This document shows positions 8,482 to 17,388 of a stretch of DNA of 64,000 nt, piece by piece. Source of the stretch: Paenirhodobacter hankyongi (GTDB lineage: Bacteria; Pseudomonadota; Alphaproteobacteria; Rhodobacterales; Rhodobacteraceae). Made by a program: the position numbers and the translations under genes. The notes below the pieces were generated by a model. The model saw only the letters and a list, made by a program, of their open reading frames with translations, was not told the DNA's origin and did no database searches. The stretch is from the NCBI RefSeq assembly GCF_003664585.1, contig NZ_RCHI01000014.1, positions 1 through 64,000 of the forward strand, in the 5' to 3' direction. Each line of letters opens with the position of its first letter. Position 1 is the stretch's first letter.

Positions 8482-9338
8482 CCCCTGATGCCGCACCGAA
8501 CATCCTGCTCACCGGGCCGCCGCGGTCGGGTACGACCCTGACCTGCCATCTGCTGAACAAGCTTCCGAACAGTGTGGCGCTGCACGAGCCGATGGCCCCG
8601 CCGGAGCTGAAGGGGCTGGAGCCGGCTGCGCTGGCAGAGGCGATTTCGCAGTTTGCCGCGGCGCAGCGGGCCCGGATCCTCACCACGGGCCGGGCGACCA
8701 GCAAGGCACTGAACGGCGCGGTGCCCAGCAATCCGCGGACGGATGCCGATGAGAACGGTCAGCGTAAAAGCGCGATAAACGGGATGGAAATCACAGTTTC
8801 CAACGTCAGCAGCCCGGAGTTCAGCCTTTTCATCAAGCATCCGGCTTTCTTTACCGCGGCGCTGCCGGTGTTGACCCGCTACTTCAGCTGCTTTGCCCTC
8901 GTCCGTAATCCGTTGGCCATTCTGTTGTCCTGGCGCACGGCGGGGATGCAGGTTTCCCAGGGGCGCCTGCCCGCGGCGGAACAGGTCGACGCGACCCTGG
9001 CCAATGCGCTGAATGCGGCTCAGGACGTGCTGGAGCGGCAGTTCATTCTTCTCGATTACTGCTTCTCACAGTATCACCGGTTTCTGCCCGGCAGGACGAT
9101 CAAGTACGAAGACATCATCGCCTCCGGAGGCAAGGCGCTGTCGCCCATCAATCCGGCGGCGCGTGATCTTGATGAACCGCTTCGTTCGCGAAACCTGCTT
9201 GGCATCGATACTGACCCCGCGGCGCGTGAGGTCGGCGAGCGGCTGCTTGAGCGCAACTCGCCGTGCTGGGCCTATTACGAAAAGTCGGATGTCGAGGCCT
9301 TGCTGCGCCAGGGGCGAAGCGACACGCCGCCAGTCTGA
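8478..9338 (+). CDS. Sulfotransferase family protein
   Basis: This is a 286-residue PAPS-dependent sulfotransferase. The 5'-phosphosulfate loop is NILLTGPPRSGTTLTCHLL (residues 9-27), with the canonical PPRSGTT motif. The 3'-phosphate binding segment is FALVRNPLAILLSWR (near 140), and KYEDI comes later. The start codon overlaps the glycosyltransferase stop (ATGA), which indicates translational coupling. It presumably sulfates a glycan or glycopeptide built by its neighbours. The acceptor is unknown. Confidence 0.8.
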   Translation: MTPDAAPNILLTGPPRSGTTLTCHLLNKLPNSVALHEPMAPPELKGLEPAALAEAISQFAAAQRARILTTGRATSKALNGAVPSNPRTDADENGQRKSAINGMEITVSNVSSPEFSLFIKHPAFFTAALPVLTRYFSCFALVRNPLAILLSWRTAGMQVSQGRLPAAEQVDATLANALNAAQDVLERQFILLDYCFSQYHRFLPGRTIKYEDIIASGGKALSPINPAARDLDEPLRSRNLLGIDTDPAAREVGERLLERNSPCWAYYEKSDVEALLRQGRSDTPPV

Positions 9339-9397
9339 AGCTGCAGAACCGTGGCGTGGTTTCCGGTCGTCGCTGCGCGGCGGGAGAGCCGTTTTTC

Positions 9398-9426
9398 TTG
9401 ACAAAAGCACTCTGCGCCACCTTACC
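9398..9426 (+). promoter_or_regulatory. acxR: Possible sigma70-type promoter of acxR
   Basis: TTGACA at 9398-9403 is a perfect -35 box. The -10 region about 17 bp downstream (CTTACC) is poor. A weak hairpin (CGGC/GCCG, 9378-9391) followed by T5 just upstream may end the sulfotransferase transcript. Confidence 0.3.
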
Positions 9427-9453
9427 ATGCGGCACCCAACAGGGGCTTCAGAC

Positions 9454-11262
9454 ATGGCAGAGAGCATCCAGAAGGAGGACTGGGAACGCTTTCGGGCCTT
9501 GGGGAGCGTGCCCCCAAGCATTCGCGAAATCGTATTCCGGTCCTGGATCCGGTCACAGGCGCGCGACGGCGTGCATGCGCTGCGGCACGCGCCCTGCGTG
9601 GCGGGCAATGAACTGAACGAGCTGCGCGGCCGGAACGCGCGGTTGCGTCAGGCCGCGCAGGCGGCGGTGCGGCGCACGGGCTACATGCTCGATGACGCTG
9701 GCGCGATGCTGCTTCTGGCCGACCGCTCCGGCGTGATCCTCGACGCGACGGGCGATTCCCGCATTCGCGCCCGCGGCGAGGAGAACCACCTGCATCCGGG
9801 CGGGCGATGGGACGAGGCCGCCATCGGCACGAATGCGATCGGCACCGCGCTGCATCTGGCGAAACCCGCCACCATCTCGGGGGTCGAGCATTTCTGCGAG
9901 GCGATCCAGCGCTGGTCCTGCGCCGCCGCGCCGATCAGCGATCCCCGCACCGGCCGGGTGCTGGGGCTGATCAACATCTCCTCGCCCTCGACCGACACGC
10001 TGCGCCGGGGCGCGGCCTTCTCGGTCAGCCTGGCGCTGCAGATCGAGGAGGCGCTGCGCAGCATCGGGTTGCAGGAACACCAGCGGCTGGTGGACCACCT
10101 GCTGTCGCGCGGCGTGGGGCGGGGTGACGAGGTGATGCTGTTGAACCGGCATGGCCAGCAGGTCTGGTCAAGCCTGCGCGACGCGGGCCCGGATGCGCGT
10201 GGCTCCGGTGGGCCCGTGCTACCGGACCCGGCTCCCGAGCTTGACGGCGATGTCGGCCAGCTTGCCGAGCGGATGCGCGCGGCGCTCCCCGATGCAGGGG
10301 TCGACATCGTCTCGGACGGCAAGGACCCGATCGGCCTGATCGTGACACTGGCCCGCGTGGGCCGGCGCCGGCCCGCCAGCGACGCGCCCGATCTTGCGGC
10401 GATCGCCGGAACCGGGGCGGCGATGGCCGGGATCTGCGCCGAGGCGCAGCGGATCGTCGAGGCGGGCGTTGCGCTGCTGCTCAAGGGGCCGACCGGCTGC
10501 GGCAAGGAAACGCTTGCGCGCGCGCTGCATGCCGACGGGCCGCTGTCCGATCTGCCGCTCGAGGCGCTCGATTGCAGCCTGCTTGATGATCTGGCGCTGC
10601 GCGGCGGGGCGGCGACGGATGCGGTGCTGCGGCTGACCGAAAGGGGCGGCACGCTGATCCTCGACGAGCCGGCGGAAACACCCGCCGCGGTGCAGCCGCT
10701 GCTCGTCCAGAGCCTGACCCAGCTCGCGCGTGGCGCCGAGGGGCGGGTGCAGGTGATCAGCCTGTCCTCGGTGCCGCTGTCCGAGCGGCTGGGCGAGGGA
10801 CGGCTGCGGCCGGATCTCTATTTCCGTCTCTCGGGGGCGGTGGTGCATCTGCCGGGCCTCGCCGAGCGGCGCGAGGATCTGCCTGCGCTTGTTGCCCATC
10901 TGGCGGCGCACTGCCCCGAGCGGCGTCACGGTGGTGCGCTGCGCTTTACCCCCGCGGCGATGCTGCGGCTGCAGGCGCATGACTGGCCCGGCAACCTGCG
11001 CGAGCTGCGCAACATGGTCGAACGGCTGTCGGCGACCTCGTTCAGCCGGCTGATCGACGTGGCCGACCTGCCGCCTGCCATCGCCCAGGGCCGGCGCGCC
11101 GGGCGCGAGCCGACGCTGCGCGACCGCGAGCGGGCGGAAATCCTCGACGCCCTCGCCGAATGCGGCGGCAACATGACCGGGACGGCGCGGCGCCTCGGCA
11201 TCTCGCGCTCGACGCTCTATCTCAAGCTCGAGCAATACGGCGTGCCGCGCGGCCGCCGCTGA
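9454..11262 (+). CDS. acxR: AcoR/AcxR-family activator, GAFTGA-less
   Basis: This is a 602-residue regulator just upstream of acetone carboxylase. Its order is an N-terminal region, a GAF-type sensor (about 80-210), an AAA+ domain (about 320-525; Walker A GPTGCGKE at 345-352, degenerate Walker B LILDEP at 401-406, DWPGNLRELRN near 510) and a Fis-type HTH (558-597; GGNMTGTARRLGISRSTLYL). AcxR is the known acetone-responsive activator of acxABC and is described as sigma54-dependent. The GAFTGA loop that contacts sigma54 is missing here: between DCSLLDDL and RGGTLILDEP there is only a short unrelated segment. The ATG at 9454 has AGGGG about 9 nt upstream; an ATG at 9427 is possible. The open frame extends further upstream into the sulfotransferase gene but without support. 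Confidence 0.85.
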   Translation: MAESIQKEDWERFRALGSVPPSIREIVFRSWIRSQARDGVHALRHAPCVAGNELNELRGRNARLRQAAQAAVRRTGYMLDDAGAMLLLADRSGVILDATGDSRIRARGEENHLHPGGRWDEAAIGTNAIGTALHLAKPATISGVEHFCEAIQRWSCAAAPISDPRTGRVLGLINISSPSTDTLRRGAAFSVSLALQIEEALRSIGLQEHQRLVDHLLSRGVGRGDEVMLLNRHGQQVWSSLRDAGPDARGSGGPVLPDPAPELDGDVGQLAERMRAALPDAGVDIVSDGKDPIGLIVTLARVGRRRPASDAPDLAAIAGTGAAMAGICAEAQRIVEAGVALLLKGPTGCGKETLARALHADGPLSDLPLEALDCSLLDDLALRGGAATDAVLRLTERGGTLILDEPAETPAAVQPLLVQSLTQLARGAEGRVQVISLSSVPLSERLGEGRLRPDLYFRLSGAVVHLPGLAERREDLPALVAHLAAHCPERRHGGALRFTPAAMLRLQAHDWPGNLRELRNMVERLSATSFSRLIDVADLPPAIAQGRRAGREPTLRDRERAEILDALAECGGNMTGTARRLGISRSTLYLKLEQYGVPRGRR

Positions 11263-11297
11263 GCCTCCTGCCGCGGCGCGTCATGGCGTCCGCAGCA

Positions 11298-11326
11298 TGT
11301 CCGGGCGGATGTCCGAAAACCGGACA
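11298..11326. promoter_or_regulatory. TGTCCG half-site array, likely AcxR site
   Basis: TGTCCG occurs at 11298-11303 and 11310-11315, and its reverse complement CGGACA at 11321-11326. The last two form a dyad with a 5-bp spacer. Spacing between half-sites is 11-12 bp, about one helical turn. The array lies about 75-100 bp upstream of acxA, where an activator site is expected. No GG-N10-GC sigma54 promoter was found between it and acxA. Confidence 0.5.
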
Positions 11327-11400
11327 ACATGCCGATCCGGCCGGGTTGCATCCTTTTCTGACGCCACGGGGAGGTGGCGCCAGGGGAGGAGGAAAGACCC

Positions 11401-13554
11401 GTGCCATTGGACAAACAGACAAAACGCCGCGTGCAGGTGCTTGGCATCGACGCCGGCGGGACGATGACCGACACGTTCTTCGTCGACAGTGACGGCGACT
11501 TCGTCGTCGGCAAATCGCAGTCCACGCCGCAAAACGAGGCGCTCGGCCTGATCGCCAGCTCGAAGGAAGGGCTGGAACACTGGGGGCTGACGCTCGAAGA
11601 GGCGCTCTCGGGGATCCAGACCGGCGTCTATTCGGGCACTGCCATGCTCAACCGCGTGGTGCAGCGCAAGGGGCTGCGCACCGGGCTGATCGTCAATGCG
11701 GGGATGGAGGATTTCCACCGCATGGGCCGCGCCGCGCAGGCCTATCTCGGCTTCGCCTATGAAGACCGCATCCACCTGAACACGCATTACTATGACGAGC
11801 CGCTGGTGCCGCGCCACCTGACCCGCGGCGTGATGGAGCGGATCGACATGTCGGGCAACGTGGTGATCCCGCTGCGCGAGGACAGCGCCCGCACCGCGGC
11901 GCGCGAGCTGATCGCGCAGGATGTCGAGGGCATCGTGATTTCGCTGCTGCACTCCTATCGCAACCCGGGGCATGAGCGGCGGGTGCGCGATCTGGTCGAG
12001 GAAGAGGTTGCGGCCGCGGGCAAGACCATCCCGGTCTTCGCCTCGACCGACTATTACCCGGTGCGCAAGGAAACCCATCGCACCAACACCACGATCCTCG
12101 AGGCCTTTGCCGCCGAACCCTCGCGCCAGACGCTGAAGAAGATCACCACCGCCTTCAAGGAGAACGGCTCGAAATTCGACTTCCGGGTGATGGCGACGCA
12201 TGGCGGCACGATCTCGTGGAAGGCGAAGGAACTCGCCCGCACCATCGTGTCGGGGCCGATCGGGGGCGTGATCGGGGCGAAGTATCTGGGCGAGGTGCTG
12301 GGCTATTCGAACATCGCCTGCTCGGACATCGGCGGCACCTCCTTCGACGTGGCGCTGATCACGCAAAACGAGCTGACGATCAAGAATGACCCCGACATGG
12401 CGCGGCTGCTGCTGTCGCTGCCGCTGGTGGCGATGGATTCGGTCGGTGCGGGGGCGGGCAGCTTCATCCGGCTCGACCCCTACACCAAGGCGATCAAGCT
12501 CGGTCCGGATTCGGCGGGCTATCGCGTCGGCGTCTGCTGGGAGGCCTCTGGGATCGAGACGGTGACCGTCTCCGACTGCCACGTGATCCTCGGCTACCTG
12601 AACCCCGACAACTTCCTTGGCGGTCAGGTCAAGCTCAGCCGCGAGCGCGCCTGGAACGCGATGAAGGAACAGGTCGCCGACCCGCTCGGCCTGTCGGTCG
12701 AGGATGCGGCCGCGGGCGTCATCGAGCTTCTGGACAGCGACCTGCGCGACTATCTGCGCTCGATGATCTCGGGCAAGGGCTACAGCCCGAGCAGCTTCGT
12801 GTGTTTCAGCTATGGCGGCGCGGGGCCGGTCCATACCTACGGCTACACCGAGGGGCTGGGCTTCGAGGACGTGATCGTGCCGGCCTGGGCCGCGGGCTTC
12901 TCGGCCTTCGGCTGCGCGGCGGCGGATTTCGAATACCGCTACGACAAGTCGCTTGACATCAACATCGCCACCGATGCCAGCGAGGACCTGAAGACGACGC
13001 AGGCGCAGACCCTGCAGGCGGCCTGGCAGGAGCTGAAGGAGCGCGTGCTCGAGGAATTCGAGATCAATGGCTACAGCCCCGACAAGGTGCAGCTGCAACC
13101 CGGTTTCCGCATGCAGTATCGCGGTCAGCTCAACGATCTCGAGATCGAATCCCCGATCGTCGAGGCGCAGGGCGCCGAGGACTGGGACCAGCTGGTCGAG
13201 GCCTTCAACGACACCTATGGCCGCGTCTATGCCGCCTCGGCGCGCTCGCCCGAGCTCGGCTATTCGGTGACCGGCGCGATCATGCGCGGCACGGTGCCGA
13301 TCCCGAAGCCGAAGATCCCGAAGGAAGAGCTTCAGGGCGAGACCCCGCCGGAAGCGGCCAAGCTCGGCAGCCGCAAGTTCTACCGCCACAGGAAATGGGT
13401 CGATGCCCAGCTTTACCAGATGGAACGGCTGCAGCCGGGCAACCGCATCACCGGCCCCGCGATCATCGAATCCGACGCCACGACCTTCGTCGTGCCCGAC
13501 GGTTTCGAGACCTGGCTCGACGGGCACCGCCTGTTCCACCTCAAGGAAGTCTGA
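11401..13554 (+). CDS. acxA: Acetone carboxylase beta subunit AcxA
   Basis: This is a 717-residue hydantoinase A/ATPase-type subunit. It has the N-terminal phosphate-binding motif VLGIDAGGTMTDTFF, then TGVYSGTAMLNRVVQRKGL, SDIGGTSFDVALIT and SYGGAGPVHTYGYTEGLG. Length and sequence match AcxA of Xanthobacter and Rhodobacter acetone carboxylase. The enzyme converts acetone, bicarbonate and ATP to acetoacetate, AMP and phosphate in an alpha2-beta2-gamma2 complex. The GTG at 11401 is chosen: GGAGGA lies about 8 nt upstream, and the protein then has the family length. An in-frame GTG at 11374 would add 9 residues. It is the first gene of acxABC. Confidence 0.95.
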   Translation: MPLDKQTKRRVQVLGIDAGGTMTDTFFVDSDGDFVVGKSQSTPQNEALGLIASSKEGLEHWGLTLEEALSGIQTGVYSGTAMLNRVVQRKGLRTGLIVNAGMEDFHRMGRAAQAYLGFAYEDRIHLNTHYYDEPLVPRHLTRGVMERIDMSGNVVIPLREDSARTAARELIAQDVEGIVISLLHSYRNPGHERRVRDLVEEEVAAAGKTIPVFASTDYYPVRKETHRTNTTILEAFAAEPSRQTLKKITTAFKENGSKFDFRVMATHGGTISWKAKELARTIVSGPIGGVIGAKYLGEVLGYSNIACSDIGGTSFDVALITQNELTIKNDPDMARLLLSLPLVAMDSVGAGAGSFIRLDPYTKAIKLGPDSAGYRVGVCWEASGIETVTVSDCHVILGYLNPDNFLGGQVKLSRERAWNAMKEQVADPLGLSVEDAAAGVIELLDSDLRDYLRSMISGKGYSPSSFVCFSYGGAGPVHTYGYTEGLGFEDVIVPAWAAGFSAFGCAAADFEYRYDKSLDINIATDASEDLKTTQAQTLQAAWQELKERVLEEFEINGYSPDKVQLQPGFRMQYRGQLNDLEIESPIVEAQGAEDWDQLVEAFNDTYGRVYAASARSPELGYSVTGAIMRGTVPIPKPKIPKEELQGETPPEAAKLGSRKFYRHRKWVDAQLYQMERLQPGNRITGPAIIESDATTFVVPDGFETWLDGHRLFHLKEV

Positions 13555-13577
13555 CGGTCTCAGGGAGGAGATAAGTC

Positions 13578-15893
13578 ATGAACATGCAGACCTCGGTCAA
13601 GACCCGCGGCATCGTGCGCGGCGGCGAGACCCTGAAGGAGCACCGCGACCGGCTGATGGAAGCCACGAAGCGGACCAAGCACTATGCCGGCCTGTCGAAG
13701 ATGGCGCTGCGCGACGCCGAGCCGATCAAGTACAACAAGCTGTTCTCGCGCCTGCGCGCCGGGGTGGTGGATGCGCGCGAGACCGCGAAGAAGATCGCCG
13801 CCTCGCCGATCGTCGAGCAGGAGGGGGAACTGTGCTTCACCCTCTACAATGCCGCGGGCGATTCGATCCTGACCTCGACAGGGATCATCATCCACGTCGG
13901 CACCATGGGCGCGGCGATCAAGTACATGATCGAGAACGGCTGGGAGGAGAACCCGGGCATCCGTGACGGCGACATCTTCTGCAACAACGACAGCCTGATC
14001 GGCAACGTCCACCCCTGCGACATCCACACCATCGTGCCGATCTTCCACGAGGGCGAACTGATCGGCTGGGTCGGCGGCGTGACCCATGTGATCGACACCG
14101 GCTCGGTCGGGCCGGGCTCGATGTCGACGGGGCAGGTGCAGCGCTTCGGCGACGGCTATTCGATCACCTGCCGCAAGATCGGCGAGAACGACACGCTGTT
14201 CCGCGACTGGCTGCACGAGAGCCAGCGGATGGTGCGCACCACGCGCTACTGGATGCTGGACGAGCGCACCCGCGTTGCCGGCTGCCACATGATCCGCGAT
14301 CTGGTGAAGGAGGTGATCGCCGACGAGGGCATCGAGTCCTACTGGAAATTCGCCTATGAATCGGTCGAGCATGGCCGCGTCGGCCTGCAGGCCCGGATCA
14401 AGGCGATGACCATTCCGGGCAAGTATCGCCAGGTCGGTTTCGTCGACGTGCCCTATGCGCACGAGGATGTCCGCGTCCCCTCGGACTTCGCCAAGGTCGA
14501 CACGATCATGCACACGCCGTCCGAGATCACGATCCGCGGCGACGGCACCTGGCGGCTGGATTTCGAGGGCTCCTCGCGCTGGGGCTGGCACACCTACAAT
14601 GCCCATCAGGTGAGCTTCACCTCGGGGATCTGGGTGATGATGACGCAATCGCTGATCCCGACCGAGATGATCAACGACGGCGCCGCCTATGGCACCGAGT
14701 TCCGCCTGCCGAAGGGCACCTGGATGAACCCCGACGACCGGCGGGTGGCCTTCTCTTACAGCTGGCACTTCCTGGTCAGCTCGTGGACGGCGCTCTGGCG
14801 CGGGCTCTCTCGCGCCTATTTCGGCCGCGGCTATCTCGAGGAGGTCAATGCCGGCAACGCCAATACCTCGAACTGGCTGCAGGGCGGGGGCTTCAACCAG
14901 TATGACGAGATCCACGCGGTGAACTCGTTCGAATGCGCGGCGAACGGGGTCGGCGCCTCGGCGCACATGGACGGGATCAGCCATGCGGCGGCGGTCTGGA
15001 ACCCCGAAGGCGACATGGGCGACATGGAGATCTGGGAACTGGCCGAGCCGCTCGTCTATCTCGGGCGGCAGATCAAGGCCTCCTCGGGCGGCGCGGGCAA
15101 GTATCGCGGCGGCTGCGGCTTCGAGAGCCTGCGCATGGTCTGGAACGCCAAGGACTGGACGATGTTCTTCATGGGCAACGGCCATATCTCGTCGGACTGG
15201 GGGCTGATGGGCGGCTATCCGGCGGCCTCGGGCTATCGCTTCGAGGCGCATGACACCCGGCTGAAGGAGATCATCGCCGAGGGCGGCGCCATTCCCTGCG
15301 GTGGCGACACCGACCCGGAGAACCCGACCTGGGAGGCGATGCTGCCCGATGCCCGGATCAAGCGCGACAAGCAGGCGATCACCACCGAGGCGATGTTCAA
15401 GGACTATGACCTCTACCTCAACTACATGCGGGGTGGTCCGGGCTTCGGCGATCCGCTCGACCGCGAGCCGCAGAAGGTGGCCGATGATGTGAACGGCGGA
15501 TATCTGCTGCCGCGCTTTGCCGACAGCGTCTATGGCGTGGTTCTCACCGATGCCGGCGATGGCATGAAGGGCGTCGATGTCGCCGCGACCGAGGCCCGGC
15601 GCCGTGCCATCCGCAGGGCCCGGCTCGAGGAGTCGGTGCCGGTCAGCGACTGGATGGCCTCCGAGCGCGAGAAGATCCTGAACAAGGAGGCGGGCGTGCA
15701 TGTGCAGCAGATGTTCGCGGCCTCGTTCAAGCTCGGGCCCCGCTTCGAGCAGGACTTCCGCGCCTTCTGGAACCTGCCGGCGGAGTGGAAGCTGATGGAA
15801 GCGGACCTGCCGATCCCCTCCTACGGGCGGGAATACTCGATGGACATCTCGGAACTGCCCGACGTCAAGACCGTCCAGTTCGTCGAGGAATGA
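13578..15893 (+). CDS. acxB: Acetone carboxylase alpha subunit AcxB
   Basis: This is a 771-residue hydantoinase B-type subunit, close to the length of known AcxB. Typical stretches are EGELCFTLYNAAGDSI, FCNNDSLIGNVHPCDIHTIV, GGVTHVIDTGSVGPGSM and NMGDME-like segments, with the conserved RGGPGFGDPLDREP near the C-terminus. In the crystal structures the alpha subunit carries the metal site where acetone enolate is carboxylated. The gene starts 23 bp after acxA with a GGGAGGAG ribosome site. Confidence 0.95.
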   Translation: MNMQTSVKTRGIVRGGETLKEHRDRLMEATKRTKHYAGLSKMALRDAEPIKYNKLFSRLRAGVVDARETAKKIAASPIVEQEGELCFTLYNAAGDSILTSTGIIIHVGTMGAAIKYMIENGWEENPGIRDGDIFCNNDSLIGNVHPCDIHTIVPIFHEGELIGWVGGVTHVIDTGSVGPGSMSTGQVQRFGDGYSITCRKIGENDTLFRDWLHESQRMVRTTRYWMLDERTRVAGCHMIRDLVKEVIADEGIESYWKFAYESVEHGRVGLQARIKAMTIPGKYRQVGFVDVPYAHEDVRVPSDFAKVDTIMHTPSEITIRGDGTWRLDFEGSSRWGWHTYNAHQVSFTSGIWVMMTQSLIPTEMINDGAAYGTEFRLPKGTWMNPDDRRVAFSYSWHFLVSSWTALWRGLSRAYFGRGYLEEVNAGNANTSNWLQGGGFNQYDEIHAVNSFECAANGVGASAHMDGISHAAAVWNPEGDMGDMEIWELAEPLVYLGRQIKASSGGAGKYRGGCGFESLRMVWNAKDWTMFFMGNGHISSDWGLMGGYPAASGYRFEAHDTRLKEIIAEGGAIPCGGDTDPENPTWEAMLPDARIKRDKQAITTEAMFKDYDLYLNYMRGGPGFGDPLDREPQKVADDVNGGYLLPRFADSVYGVVLTDAGDGMKGVDVAATEARRRAIRRARLEESVPVSDWMASEREKILNKEAGVHVQQMFAASFKLGPRFEQDFRAFWNLPAEWKLMEADLPIPSYGREYSMDISELPDVKTVQFVEE

Positions 15894-15901
15894 ACCGCCG
15901 C

Positions 15902-15925
15902 GGCGGCGCCCCGACCGGCGCCGCC
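15902..15925 (+). other. Intercistronic 9-bp perfect hairpin
   Basis: GGCGGCGCC and GGCGCCGCC form a perfect 9-bp stem with loop CCGACC between acxB and acxC. No T-run follows, so it is more likely an mRNA-stabilising or processing element than a terminator. Confidence 0.6.
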
Positions 15926-15956
15926 CCCCGACAAGGCCAGATCAAGGGAGGAACCG

Positions 15957-16457
15957 ATGGCCTATACGAAAACCAAGATCAAGGACCTGGTGGACGGCAA
16001 GATCGACCGCGACACGCTGCACACCATGCTCTCCACGCCGAAGGACAAGGAGCGCTTCCAGATCTATCTCGAGATCCTGCAGGAGCAGGTGGAGTGGGAC
16101 GACCCGATCATCCTGCCGCTCGGCCCGAAGCTCTACATCGTCCAGCGCAAGTCAGACCGGAAATGGATGATCCGCAGCCAGGCCGGCTATGACTTCTGCC
16201 CCTGGAACGAGAACTGGAAGCTGCATGCCCGGATCCGGGTGCGCAACACCGCCGCGCAGATGGAAGAGCTTTATCCCCGCCTGATGGCGCCCTCGCCGGA
16301 CTGGCAGGTGATCCGGGAATATTTCTGTCCGATCTCGGGCGATCTGCTTGATGTCGAGGCGCCGACGCCCTGGTATCCGGTGATCCATGACTTCGAACCG
16401 GATATCGACACCTTCTACAAGGACTGGCTGGGGCTCGCCGTGCCCGAACGGGCCTGA
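15957..16457 (+). CDS. acxC: Acetone carboxylase gamma subunit AcxC
   Basis: This is a 166-residue small subunit, the family length. It has the conserved core DFCPWNENWKLHARIRVR and the C-terminal YFCPISGDLLDVEAP and DFEPDIDTFYKDWLG, with a Cys/His-containing metal-type fold. It is required for a stable and active alpha2-beta2-gamma2 enzyme. GGGAGG precedes the ATG. A strong terminator follows. Confidence 0.95.
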   Translation: MAYTKTKIKDLVDGKIDRDTLHTMLSTPKDKERFQIYLEILQEQVEWDDPIILPLGPKLYIVQRKSDRKWMIRSQAGYDFCPWNENWKLHARIRVRNTAAQMEELYPRLMAPSPDWQVIREYFCPISGDLLDVEAPTPWYPVIHDFEPDIDTFYKDWLGLAVPERA

Positions 16458-16478
16458 GCCGGACCGGCGCCACAGTGC

Positions 16479-16510
16479 AGGCGGGCAGTCACACGATTGC
16501 CCGCCTTTTT
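16479..16510 (+). terminator. Rho-independent terminator of acx operon
   Basis: AGGCGGGCA (16479-16487) pairs with TGCCCGCCT (16498-16506) around a 10-nt loop, followed by TTTT. It lies between the end of acxC and the convergent RpiR gene. Confidence 0.85.
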
Positions 16511-16535
16511 CCCCGTCGCCGCCCCGTGCCCGGCG

Positions 16536-17345
16536 TCACAGGCCGGCGCCGCTGGAGCGGAGATGGACGACCTCCTGGACCAGCAGGTCGCACAGGAACA
16601 GCTTGGCGATGACCGGGCCAAGCTCGCCACGCTCGGGAAGCGGCATCAGCGGGCTGGCGACCAGCACCTCGTCGCACAGGGCCTGCAGCTCTTTCTGCGC
16701 ATGTCCGGTGATTGCCACGGTACGGGCACCGCGGTCGCGCGCCAGGCTCAGGAACTGCTCGTTGCGCAGCGTGAGGCCGGTTTCGGTGACCAGCAGCGCA
16801 ACGCTGCCGCGGTGGCGCGACAGGGTCACCTCGTCGGAAACGACGGGGTCCGAGAAGGCGCGCGCCAGAAGGCCGATGCGCGCCAACCGATAGGCGACCA
16901 TCCCGGCCAGCATGCCCGACAGCCCCGCCCCGAAGACATCGACATGCGGTGCGGCCAGCAGCAGCGCTGCCGTCCGCCGCAGGGTTTCGGGGGCGGCATG
17001 TTCCGAGGTCGAGCGCAGCGCGGCGCACAGCCGCTCGGCCAGGTCCGAGCTCGGCTTTGGCGGGTTGCCCTGCTGATAGGCAATGTCGGCCGCCAGCGCC
17101 ACGCGGAACTCGCGAAAGCCCTCGAAGCCGAGCGCGCGGCAAAAGCGGATCACGCTCGCCTCGCCCGAGCCCGACTGCCGCGCAAGATCGGCCAGCGACA
17201 TCCGCACCACCAGCTCGGGGGTTTCGAGGGCGAAACGGCACACGCGCGCCAGGGCCTCGGGCAGGGTGGCAAGCCGGTGCTGCATGTGCAGGAAGACGCC
17301 TTTTCCGAAAGGCGCCATCCCGGAGGGGGTCGGCTCTGAGGTCAT
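16536..17345 (-). CDS. MurR/RpiR-family transcriptional regulator
   Basis: This is a 269-residue regulator with an N-terminal RpiR HTH (VRMSLADLARQSGSGEASVI, near 50) and a C-terminal SIS sugar-phosphate-binding domain (VFGAGLSGMLAGMVAYRLAR and LLVTETGLTLRN). It is the last gene of a minus-strand transport operon and presumably controls it in response to a phosphorylated sugar or polyol ligand. ATG 17345 is preferred; the frame is open upstream to 17441 but that extension lacks similarity. It lies 43 bp after the PHP gene. Confidence 0.8.
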   Translation of the reverse strand: MTSEPTPSGMAPFGKGVFLHMQHRLATLPEALARVCRFALETPELVVRMSLADLARQSGSGEASVIRFCRALGFEGFREFRVALAADIAYQQGNPPKPSSDLAERLCAALRSTSEHAAPETLRRTAALLLAAPHVDVFGAGLSGMLAGMVAYRLARIGLLARAFSDPVVSDEVTLSRHRGSVALLVTETGLTLRNEQFLSLARDRGARTVAITGHAQKELQALCDEVLVASPLMPLPERGELGPVIAKLFLCDLLVQEVVHLRSSGAGL

Positions 17346-17388
17346 CGGGCTCGGTCGGTTGCGGGGCCGCGCCCACCTTGGGCCGGTT

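Noticed and set aside
9013-11262. A 749-residue version of the AcxR frame
   Set aside because: The extra N-terminus lies inside the sulfotransferase gene in another frame and lacks similarity; ATG 9454 has a ribosome site and gives a normal protein.
11327-11400. Sigma54 promoter (GG-N10-GC) upstream of acxA
   Set aside because: A TTGCA is present at 11346-11350, but no GG is at the required distance. I could not support a -24/-12 promoter.
11281-13539. Long minus-strand open frame opposite acxA (and similar frames opposite acxB, the thiolase, ureC, iolC and iolD)
   Set aside because: They are Arg/His/Asp-rich translations with no recognisable motifs, lying exactly opposite well-identified genes. 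They are the usual antisense open frames of GC-rich DNA.
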